Below, one piece after another: positions 15,340-27,180 of a stretch of DNA of 64,000 nucleotides. A program made the translations under genes and the position numbers. Location of the stretch: contig NC_089735.1 in NCBI RefSeq assembly GCF_035083965.1, positions 9,698,001 through 9,762,000 on the forward strand, read 5' to 3'. The DNA comes from Branchiostoma lanceolatum (lineage: Eukaryota > Chordata > Leptocardii > Amphioxiformes > Branchiostomatidae). The notes beneath the pieces are model-generated. The model was not told the origin of the DNA. It saw only the letters and a program-made list of their open reading frames with translations, and ran no database searches. The stretch's first letter is position 1. Each line of letters starts with the position of its first letter.

Positions 15340-16728
15340 GGTCCCCCGAAAGTGCGAAATGAAACGAAACGGACGAAATGGAACGAAATGGAACGAATTA
15401 AAACAACATATGTAACATTATGAAATGAAACACCAGTAGAGAGCGAATTATAAGGAGTAGACCGGAACAGGAAGTATTTTAAATACAGAAGTGAGTGGTA
15501 AATACATAATATTCTTGAATCTATGTGATAATATTAAATACAACGTTTTTGTCGCGTTTGTGTGGCTAGATTCTTCCCTGAAAATGAAGGCGCCGCGTGC
15601 AAAGAGATCCGCCGCTCTTCCTTGTGTGCCAACGATCTGCAAATGAACTGCTGCAAATAGCGGGGAAAACAAGCAAACGGAACTGAGTATCGAAGTTAGG
15701 ATCAGATTATATAGAAGTTGGTGGTAACATTGCATCTCCAAGAGGGCATGAGGCAAGGATAATCTTATTATGTATACAGCTAGCGTGTTTGCGTGTTGTG
15801 TGAACCGTGAAATACATGTCCTGCTCGTTCACACCCTCCCTTTGTTTTGTCGTGAACAAGGAAGCAGAAATGTCTCCAGAGGACTCCACGTCCGTGTTTG
15901 AATGGAGTGTGAAATGTGTGAAATTGGTGACGCAGCGCAGAGCTTCACTTGCATACCATTAACGGAGGGATCCATTCCCCGACTGGGGTCTGACTTTGAG
16001 CCAAACAATTGGTTGTATAAAAATCGTTGTTGCGAAGATATGCATATGCTACGTACTAGTTATGGACTAAAACCGCATGTAAATAACAGGAAAGTCGGAG
16101 TTTGATTCAACCTGTCGGTAGCACGCCCACAGTTCCGTCGCGCTGGCAACAATGGCGGTTTCGATTTGTAGGCGGGGCTCCATTTGGGGGAGAAGAGTCC
16201 CGCAACACGCAAACACGCTGTATAAATAATAAAACAACGCTTGCCTCATGCCCTCTTGGTGAATCATGAGATTCAATGTTACCACTAACTGTATAATCTA
16301 GTCCTAACTTCGATACTCAGTTCCGTTTGCTTGTTTTCCCCGCTATTTGCAGCAGTTCATTTGCAGATCGTTGGTACACAAGGAAGAGCGGCGGATCTCT
16401 TTGCACGCGGCGCCTCCATTTTCAGGGAAGAATCTAGCCACACAAACGCGACAAAAACGTTGTATTTAATATTATCACATAGATTCAAGAAATATACACG
16501 TTATATTATGTATTTACCACTCACTTCTGTATCTAAAATGCTTCCTGTTCCGGTCTACTCCTTATAATTCGCTATCTACTGGTATTTCATTTCATAATGT
16601 TACATATGCTGTTTTAGTTCGTTCCATTTCGTTCCATTGCGTTCCATTTCGTTCCATTTCGTTCAATTTCTTTCCATTTCGTTCCATTTCGTTCCATTTC
16701 GTTCCATTTCTGACTTTCGGGAGACCCG
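15340..16728. mobile_element. Foldback DNA transposon, 1389 bp, same family as 9987-10671
   Basis: Termini are ggtcccccgaaagt on the left and the reverse complement cgggtctcccgaaagt on the right. Flanks are 8-base near-duplications (acgctcgc and tcgctcgc, one mismatch). Subterminal 10-mer arrays of ggaacgaaat occur at both ends, about ten copies on the right (16618-16710). The outer ~400-490 bases of each side are highly similar inverted copies (for example ccgccgctcttccttgtgt against its complement near 16384). Open frames appear in both arms as mirror images and are not genes. No transposase. Confidence 0.85.
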
Positions 16729-18956
16729 TCGCTCGCCCGTAGACTACATGCGTCCATGGATGACTGCCCCTCCCCCTATATTACCGAGTTTAGACACATA
16801 CTGAAGCCTAATAACGTACTTATTCACAACTTCGTTGTTTGTCTCTTCGCTAAAAGACTAAGTACAAACGATAACAGCCTCAGAGTTCGTAACGTTTCGG
16901 CCTTAGTCTGACCGGTCAGCAGTGAGTCAAAACAAGACAAAAAAAGAAGGTCAAACCGATAAGGTTATAGTTTACCTGCAAATCTTTTGACGTTGCGTCG
17001 TCAGTCAAGTCTAGGAGCCCTTGGAGTATAGATACCGCACTTTTAGACGATTAAGGTAGTGTTTGGATTTGCAAAAACAGAGGAGAGCCAGTGAGAGTCT
17101 TACCTTAGGACTGCGACCACCTGACTGCTTCACGTATCTATTGACACACCCCAGGGAATAGTACGGACCAGTTCTCTCAAATGACAGTGTTTACGTCCTG
17201 TAACCTGGTGACCCATTCAAGGCGCACTCAACGTGTTATACGATACGGATGTCCTTACCACAATGAAGTTAAACAGTTAATAAGATTTCTAGTCATTGTG
17301 TTTCAATTCCATAGATATTTCCTAGCCAATACACCTCAAAAACAACATTTCTACTTATAGCACGAACCCTGCTAATTATGCAAAATACTTTCTTGGTGAT
17401 ATTCTGTTGCAGTGATTCAGGTCTGTATAACAAACGTCATGATAAAGTCAGATACGTTCTGCGCTAATGAGGAATTATCACATTTCTATTGAAATAACAT
17501 GATATTGTAATATTGTGCATGTGTAAAGATTTCACTATATATCTAGTCTATGTAACGTGTATCGAGATTTGCGATCTAAATCTTTGTTCAGTTTGTATGA
17601 CCTTTACCTCCATCCTCGTGACCTCAATGAAAACGGACTTCAGCCCGTTTTGAGCTTTCTCATGAATAAATAAAGGTTAGAAGAAATGATCACGAAGGCT
17701 GTCTAGTAAGACGATATTGTTCATTCTTTATTGAGCAGATTAACCCTTAAACTGCCGGTCCCGGTTTGAATAGGGATACAGAAACATGCCTTGTGTGCTG
17801 GGGTTTACTTTGATATCGTGAAAAGCAATCATTTGCTTACGTAAACGGCCCACTTTAACGAAGTAAACGTGAAAGCTTTCTCACAGCGAGACACCCACAT
17901 AACGTCATGCCCACAGCACGACAGCGAGACACCCTTGTAGCGCACCGTTCAAGATAGATATTAAAGATGATTGATGTTTTCTTTGCATTCTTGGTTTGCA
18001 TAATATTAAAGTGTGTTAATTTCCGAGCGTCAGAAAACCAATTACCCTCTCTGCGTGCATTTGTTACTAGAGAGAATGTTTTCAGAAAATAAACTAATTG
18101 GTTTAGAGCCGTATTCACAGATTCGTAGTCACACTGTGTTAGAAATCATAACGTTTATTGTAAACGTTCATAGCAATACGTACAAAACATACAGCTGCAA
18201 AATAACAGAATAAGAAGTAACAGCTCTGTTTTCCTTAATAATGACGTAATAGCTGTGATTCTGTTGAAACATATCAAACAGTTTGAGTAAGTAGGACTGT
18301 TTTTTCTCTCAACATGAATTCACTTTCAAATCATGTTCGGCTATGTTGCATCTTAAGTATGGTAAGTGAAAGCATCGAACAGCTAGTCACTAATGTCGCA
18401 GTCCTACTGGCAGAAGGCTACAACAACAGTAACATATTGTCTGAAAACTTAGCAACATTTTCTACCTGTAAAACACTTATTATGTTTAAGAAAATGTGCA
18501 TATGAGTATCACAACATTCTACTGTTAATGAGTTGGTCTGCATAATATCAGACAGCTGTGCAGTCAGACTAAAGAAATGAGAAACAAAATGCATCGACAA
18601 CAGTGCACTACAGGTTTTAGTTGGATGTTAAGTTTTCCTTCAGCACTCAGCAACATGAATGCTATACGCCCCATTTTAAGTACACAAGTATCGATCATAT
18701 CACTTCAAACAAAATCGTTTATTAACCTCCTCCATTTAATGAATCGAAACAAGTTCATGCATATGCATCATATTGCATTTTCCAAGAACACTCGCTTTGC
18801 ATGGTTTCGGGGTTTCTCAGGTCAATTCCAAGAAAAGCATACCTGAGTTAAAAGCATACACAACCCTGATTCGACTCCACTGAGTCGGACTTCGTGCGTG
18901 TGAGTGCACTACAAGTGTGCTTGGAAAATGCGCTTGTAAACCCATTGTTCAGGTGT
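16729..18956. other. Intergenic stretch between LITAF-like genes 2 and 3
   Basis: No coding exon recognised. Minus-strand donor-like sites (gcag/gtaaac near 16980; ctaag/gtaaga near 17105) could mark untranslated first exons of LITAF-like gene 2; this is tentative. It contains repeat copy B. Confidence 0.35.
17812..18067. repeat. Dispersed repeat, copy B (~250 bp)
   Basis: Direct partner of 12928-13182. It shares tcgtgaaaagcaatca, gcttacgtaaacggccc, tcatgcccacagcacgac and the end block ttaatttccgagc...attaccctctctgc. Confidence 0.75.
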
Positions 18957-20773
<1,817 letters not shown>

Positions 20774-21172
20774 ATCTTCTTAAGAGTTCGGTTCTGTAAC
20801 AACAAAAACTAGAATTCTTGGAGACTGCACACAACACTTTGCCATTAGGCTCACCCCTGGGGCGTCGCTAAAAAGTTCACAAATTAATTGCTTGTCTATC
20901 ATGATTTAACATCGTTTCTTTCACGTCGTTTTCAATAGTGTTGATATTCTTTGAACATTTCAACGTGACACCGTTTCACACCTTTTTAATTTCCTCAGAT
21001 TTTTTTCATTATTTCATAATTGTACAAAACATGCCAACTTCAAAACGTGTTTTGCAATAGATCAACAATGTTATGTTAGAACTATCAATTTGCAAATTCT
21101 ACAGTTTCGTCATAAACACATGCTAGCACATTTTTATTTACATCGCAGCCAGTTGTAGAGGCTCTTACATAC

Positions 21173-21280
21173 CTTTTCACCTGCTTGGTTTTCCTTGTCA
21201 ATATCAAAATGGCTCCCTCTTCTCAAGTTTCACCCGTGCCTGTCACACGACGGACCGAGTTTGTTTGCGATTCTAACAGA
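21173..21280 (-). other. Probable 5' untranslated exon of LITAF-like gene 3
   Basis: On the minus strand a strong donor (gaaaag/gtatgtaag) at 21173 ends an exon-like stretch with no start codon used. The upper boundary (~21280) is placed about 25-30 bases downstream of a TATA-like box. It would splice to the acceptor just before 20773. Confidence 0.4.
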
Positions 21281-21302
21281 ACGCCTTTCAGATCTTCTTC
21301 GG

Positions 21303-21311
21303 TCTATATAG
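21303..21311 (-). promoter_or_regulatory. TATA-like box upstream of LITAF-like gene 3
   Basis: The minus-strand sequence ctatatagacc lies at the right distance upstream of the proposed untranslated exon. Inferred from position only. Confidence 0.35.
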
Positions 21312-21934
21312 TCGTAACACGGACGACTTGCTTTAAAAAGGTGTTTGTGGCCGTAACTTATAGTAACCTACCTTGTTCAAATATTGTATCATAACAGCCT
21401 GCAGACATGATAAACAGTATGATAATAACAACTGTTCTGTTCATTGAAGTTTATACTATTTAATCAAAACACTGCGCATTATAACATTCTAGTGATAGGA
21501 GGTTGCATATATGGCTAAAGCTTAACATGTGGACAAGTGTAAATATTTTCCGCTGAATTTTGTTTGTATTCTCGAATTCAATTAGTCTTTAAAGAGAGAC
21601 TATATATCAACGTCGATGTTTTGAAGGGGGTGGGGCAATGGCGTAAGGGGGTCGTGTTTCAACCACGCAACATGCTGTAAAGACTGGGCTAAAGTGACTG
21701 CGAAAGAAAGAAGCAAATACTTACATCCGATGTCTATATCACCGAGTCATTGCAGTATACAGACATACAGTGACCATACAGAAATGAAGTAGTATAATTG
21801 TAAATGGTTACCTCAATATTTACTGGTTTAAACGTACTAAAACATGGACAACGTGTCGTGCAGGAAGTAGCTAATAACACGGTGTAACCTGAGTACTTAC
21901 CACACGGGCGTGCTACCTGTATACACCTGTCGCC

Positions 21935-22025
21935 TACGACGTTACGTTGTGTGACGTTACGTTGTGTGACGTTAGGACGTTACGCCGTTTGACTTAACGC
22001 CGACGTTGTGTGACGCTACGTTACT
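21935..22025. repeat. Short imperfect tandem repeat (acgttacgttgtgtg)n
   Basis: The motif gacgttacgttgtgtg recurs with variations about five times, making a CpG-rich array in the upstream region of LITAF-like gene 3. Confidence 0.7.
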
Positions 22026-22221
22026 GCCTTAAAGTGTGTACCTTCCCAGACTGTCAAAGATCGGTTACGCACTGTCAATAACCAGAGTGACGTAGCGTAA
22101 AACAAACCGCTTCAATCAGATTGACCTTCCGCGAGCGCCTACCTGTCCAATAGTATTTTGAGAATAACAAATGAGAATCGTACGTGAATAATTTAATCAT
22201 GTTGTGGAATGACTGAGTAGC

Positions 22222-22294
22222 AAAGTTATTTTATTCACAACCAAGTATGTATACGAGCTCGCTTAAATACTTGGTTGTGAATAAAAGAACTTTC
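22222..22294. repeat. Hairpin with ~25-base arms
   Basis: ttattcacaaccaagtat and its reverse complement flank a loop of about 17 bases, and the arms extend outward with small gaps to aaagtt/aacttt. Probably a small MITE remnant. Confidence 0.75.
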
Positions 22295-23353
22295 CTATTC
22301 TGATAATCATACTGGTGCGAAAGCTTGATATGCAGACACATTCTATTCGAGTATAGATAACAAATGAAGTTTTACTGAACATGATGCATAAAATATGGTT
22401 TAGTAAAATTCAGGGGCACTTGTGACATGCGATGATGTTCTTGTTCAAATCCTGATAAGTATTTAAGCCAATCCTAAAGTGGTAACCTGCACTTGGCTGA
22501 TTTGTTTTGACACTATTTGTCAACACCTTCGTTTGCTGGCTTCATGCCAGATTTAAACAATGGAGCTGGAGTTCCCCTTACTCATAACCGGGGATTTAAC
22601 GCCACCGCTCTCAAGTATATCTTGGCTACGGCTGCGAAGAAGGTTGCATCTTGAGCCTTAACGTCTTATCAAGACAATTCCTCACACCTACATTGTCGTA
22701 AGTACTCTGATTTTCATAAGCTTGGTATTCATACCAGTAAAACGTTTACAACGATACTTCGGACTCGATAATTAGTGGCCGAAGGCCACAAAACGTAAAC
22801 AAAGACTGCCTGGCGAAAAAGTCTTTGATAACACAGCCTATATAAACACAAGAATACAAACGTTCGAACTGTGGCGAAACTGAAGCCAATGTTTAAACTG
22901 TAAGCGACTTCATGTATCCGCCGTCATCCTAAAGTTATGTGTGACTGTTAAAAAGACGAAAATGTAAAGTAAACTGGGGCGTTTTCAATATTTTCTAGCG
23001 ACAAGACCTGTTGCGCAATCAATGTTGTGACGCAGTTTCAAAACAGACCTCGAAAATATTCAAAACACGGTACAACATTTGGGTCGATCCGCAATCTTAA
23101 ACATGTTTACTCAATACTTATCAACGGCTGTTTGTAAGCCTTCACCCCCTATTTAGGGTAATCACAAGTATTTCAACTTTCTAATTGTTTGCAAGGACAT
23201 TGATTAACTGTGGTGAAAATCATAAAGACGCCATGCTTTTTTAAAAGCCCAGTGCATGCGTCAGGGAGTTCCCCTTCTGATAGTTGCGTAGAGTTGTATA
23301 GGGGTGCTATTTTAGGCACATGTGACTCATTAAACTTTCCGTTTGTAATAGCA

Positions 23354-24366
23354 ATGGGGGCGGTCAGCTCTAAAGCGTTGTCTGTGGTGAGGGCCAGCAG
23401 CCGAACCCGGGCAACTTTGCGTTCCAGCCAGGCGGAGTACCACGATGTCAACGTCTCTTCCGCACCGAGAGTTCCCATAGGGATGCTGTGGAACGTCGAG
23501 GGAAATGGGGTGCAAGACACCTTACACACGGCAAGCAAAAAGGTAAGGAACAAGTCCCAACCGTCGTACAACCTTCTTTCGATCGATTGCAAACTAACAA
23601 TATTCGTAAGATTGTCGTCCATGTGACGTAGAAACGTTAGCTATCTTCCTGTTTAAGATGCTGGCTCCAACATTCGTAAAGACGGCCTACGAAGTATATA
23701 TGTGACAATCAGCCATAGGCTTTTGTTGTTGTTTACAATAATAGCACCATGCAATGCTATCTAAAAGTGCCAAGGTCATCTAACTATGAAATATGTACCG
23801 AGACAACAGCAAAATACGGAAAAAGATTCTAATGCAGATTGCATTCCCTTTTTTTCCCATCAGTTTATCGCCACGACCCCGCTGCCGTTCCCCAAGTTTC
23901 ACGACGGTACAGGACCGCAGGTGTGGAGGGACGGAGGCGGCCTGGGCGACATGATGCACCCCCGGACCCGAAGTGGCGGGACGCCTTTTCTACCTACTAG
24001 TTGGTACGTCTGAGACGGTTGTTACTATGAAATTGTGTCTATGTAGAGTGTTTAAACAGGTGTAAATTCATATCTTTTATTGAGTCTTTCCGTCTATTTT
24101 ATCTGTCGTCTTCAAAGAGGCGTTATGGGCGAGAAATTTAAGGTTTAAACCTGGTAATAGAAATTAAAAACCCAGAAGATAATCTTTATGCATGAGGTCT
24201 GACATTTAGCTTAGAAGTTCATCTTTATTTGAAGAATTCATTTCTATAACTTCTCCAATGCCACATGTAATGTGTATTTTTTAATCAAATATCTTAAACC
24301 TTTTTTTTACACAGGAGTAACGCTAGAGACGACCGGTATTGCAAGCTGAAACTATCGCATTGCTGA
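23354..24366 (+). CDS. Uncharacterised 126-aa protein, 3 exons
   Basis: Exons 23354-23542, 23864-24003 and 24315-24366 have GT-AG borders (aag/gtaagg, catcag, ttg/gtacgt, tacacag). They join in phase (0 then 2) to 381 bases ending in TGA. The protein begins MGAVSSKALSVV, so Gly2 with Ser5/Ser6 could accept a myristoyl group. The N-terminal third is basic and Ser/Arg-rich. The middle has Pro- and Gly-rich turns (TPLPFPKFHDGTG, DGGGLGDMMHPRTRSGG). The end is CKLKLSHC with two cysteines. I do not recognise the family. The acceptable codon pattern and three consistent splice joins support a real gene. An antisense open frame over exon 1 is treated as a shadow. Confidence 0.7.
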
Positions 24367-25509
24367 AAGTTTCAAAGGCATCTGATTCCAGTAGACATCC
24401 TTGTCGGGTTGGCTGGTTCGGGTTCTGTGTATACAAACTCGTCTTATCAACTTTCCACTGAAGGCAGCTACTTATTATAACTTGAAAGTTCAAATTTGTA
24501 GAAATCGTTTTAGATTATAGTTGAACTGTAATGAAACAAATGTATTTATCTGATCAATTTAAGTCTTTGTCTAGGAATAAGCGATCCACTGCTTCTGTGA
24601 CTATGCTTTACGCCGCAAAAGTACACGTGACTCGGTAAGCAGTGAATTACATGTTGCTCAATGTCTAAAAATTTGAGCAGGTCCATTTTTTTAAGTGTTC
24701 TGTCACAGTTTAACATTGATTCAGAGAGCACTAGACAGCTACTTGTATTGTTGAAGTTCTTGTTTATCCTTTCTTCTGTGTGCAGACAAGCGTCATTTCT
24801 GTATATAGTGGGGGGGGGGTGATTGTATTGAAGAAGTATGTGCAAAATCGTATGAGATAGGATGGCAAGAGGATTGTTTGTTCGAAAAAAGCAGAAAAAA
24901 TGAGCCGTACTTGTTGGAATTTGATCTCTTAGCATGTGTATCCAATGTTATTATGAATGAGATGACCATCGGATGTGCATTACATTTTGTATTCATACTG
25001 CAAAGCCGTTTCGTTATTTTAGCTACATGTAATTTTTACAGCGCATACGCATTCACCATCTAATACACGATTGTTCTCTAATTAGAATAGATTTGGAAGA
25101 GATTATCGTATGAAGACAATACACAAACGCACATACACACCAATAGAACTGCACACAAACACACACACTGACGCGCACAGACACAGAAGCACACATGTGT
25201 GCAACAATTACTGAATAAGTTGACAAGAAAAAAACGGAGACAAAAGTCTGTTTCTAAGAGTTTGTTTTATGCATCATCCTAGACAAACTTTGTACACAGC
25301 ACAATTCGCTGAGATTTTGGGACTTATTCTAATATTCATATTGAACGTTCAACTTATTCATCCGTACCTTCGTTCATTTAAAAGCAATAACATGCCAAGA
25401 ATTTCACAATAGGCATACAATTCTGTAACAATAAAATTAGTTTTACTAGCTCCAGCTGAGTTTATACCAGCGAGCTTGAGTCTGATATGATCGCGTGCCG
25501 CTACATGTA
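24367..25509. other. Convergent intergenic region
   Basis: Lies between the 3' ends of the 126-aa gene (+) and the large protease gene (-). Contains a short G-run (~24812) and an imperfect CA-rich tract (~25120-25200). No exon recognised. Confidence 0.5.
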
Positions 25510-27180
25510 TTACAGCGAAGTGTTGTGGTAGTCAAACCGGTAGTAATCACCAGTCAGGTCGACGTCTTGAGGCCCAGCTGAGTTCACCTCCCTGATAAAC
25601 AAAGGTATTAAATACACAGAAAAAAAAAAAAATATTAAAACACCTTCATATGTCCTTTCAGTGTCAAGAACACGAGTTAAATCATAGATGATGATTTTAT
25701 GAGAAATAGTTTATTTCGTTAATACATCGCAGTCATACAAGGCAGAATTACGTATTACTTATATGGTGTAGTAAAGTCAAATTCTTGGTACGCATTAAAA
25801 TTTGATGCACATTATAAACAAAAAACAATTAAGAAACAAAACAAAAACATCAAAATACACATTGGAGTCTTAGCAGGTATTACAATCACACTGTGTCTAG
25901 ATGACAGCGATTATATTTGGTACTTTTGATGTAGATATACAGTTTTAGGAAGAACCTACCCGATTTCCGTCACCTCCGTTTTCTCGACATCCATCTCATG
26001 CCCGCAGTGAAACACTTCGTTCAGCTGTAGACAGAAACAACCATTAACGTGATCAAAACGATGATTATAATGAATATACATGAAGTTGAAATGTATCTAT
26101 ACTTTAACTTAGATTATGTGCAGAGTCTTATACAGTACAATACTGGGAATACATCTACGAGGCTAACTTCTTTTGTACTTGTCTCAACAAGTATATGCAC
26201 ACAAATCTATTTGAAGCATATGATATTAAAAACTAGTAGAGGAAGAATGAAAGTAATTAAAACGTTTTGGTAACTTTATGGTATTATCACAACTGCTACG
26301 ATTAAAATTACTTTGAATTTTCTAATGCAGTAACTGTTTATAATTATGTCATCTGACTGCATCGTCACCGTAAATACTTGTATCAGAAAAATCACTTTCC
26401 CCTTAATATTGATAAAAAAAGGACCAAATATCTACTAGCATCAAAGGCGTTCAGAGGAAGCAAAAATCCAGTACCACAACATCTGCCTTGGCTTTGTAGA
26501 ACTTGTAGACGTCGGATGTTTCGAAGAGCAGCTCAGCATGATCGGAGGGGAACATGGTCGGGTCAATCAGCAGGAACAGGCTGATCGCATCTGAAGTGAG
26601 ACACAAGGAGTTTTGAAATATCTTAGTGAGGCCTATAGATGTTGTGTTTCGAGTTCCCCGACTGACCCTAGCAAATACCTGTCGACTCTTTTTTTTTGGG
26701 GGGGGGGGGTCATCGGTAAGGGAGATAGAATGCTCATCACACTGGCTATTAATGCACAGTCACGGGTTCGATATGATTTTGACTTCACCTTTATCAAAGA
26801 AAATCCACGGTGTGCCCGAAGGCCACTAGTCTTCCTGACCTTCTTATCAAAATTAAACTTACAGTGAAGATAAAAACATATCGAATATCCATCCGGGAAG
26901 GCATTATTTAACATAAATAGTAGATAAGAAAAATGACGTATTCGCCTTACCAGGTGCAAGACAATCAGTTACCATTATACAATATACATGTCATAAGCAA
27001 TGAGGTTATTCTTACTGGGGCAGGCGGTGAAGTGGTAGACTTGGTCGGCCGTCTGCAGAAGATGTAGAAAGCGAGCCTGGCCGTCACACAGGGCATGGCG
27101 AGTCGCCTCGTCAAAATGGCTGCACATCACCATAGTGGCGTTGGACAGGTGGTACTCTACGTCCGTGTTGCTGTCAGCAT
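25510..27180 (-). CDS. Exons 37-40: unique C-terminal region
   Basis: Exons 27180-27016, 26590-26481, 26024-25960 and 25591-25510. A ~140-residue segment with Cys residues in [25 protein letters not shown] and [10 protein letters not shown], ending in an acidic tail ([18 protein letters not shown]) and TAA. I recognise no PLAC, CUB or GON domain. Confidence 0.8.

Noticed and set aside
15448..16567. Matching open frames in both halves (HLQIVGTQGRAADLFARGA type)
   Set aside because: They are mirror images created by the inverted arms of the foldback transposon; no domain and no start context.
23173..23622. 149-codon minus-strand frame
   Set aside because: Antisense to exon 1 of the three-exon plus-strand gene, which has consistent splice joins; the antisense frame shows no domain or splice support.
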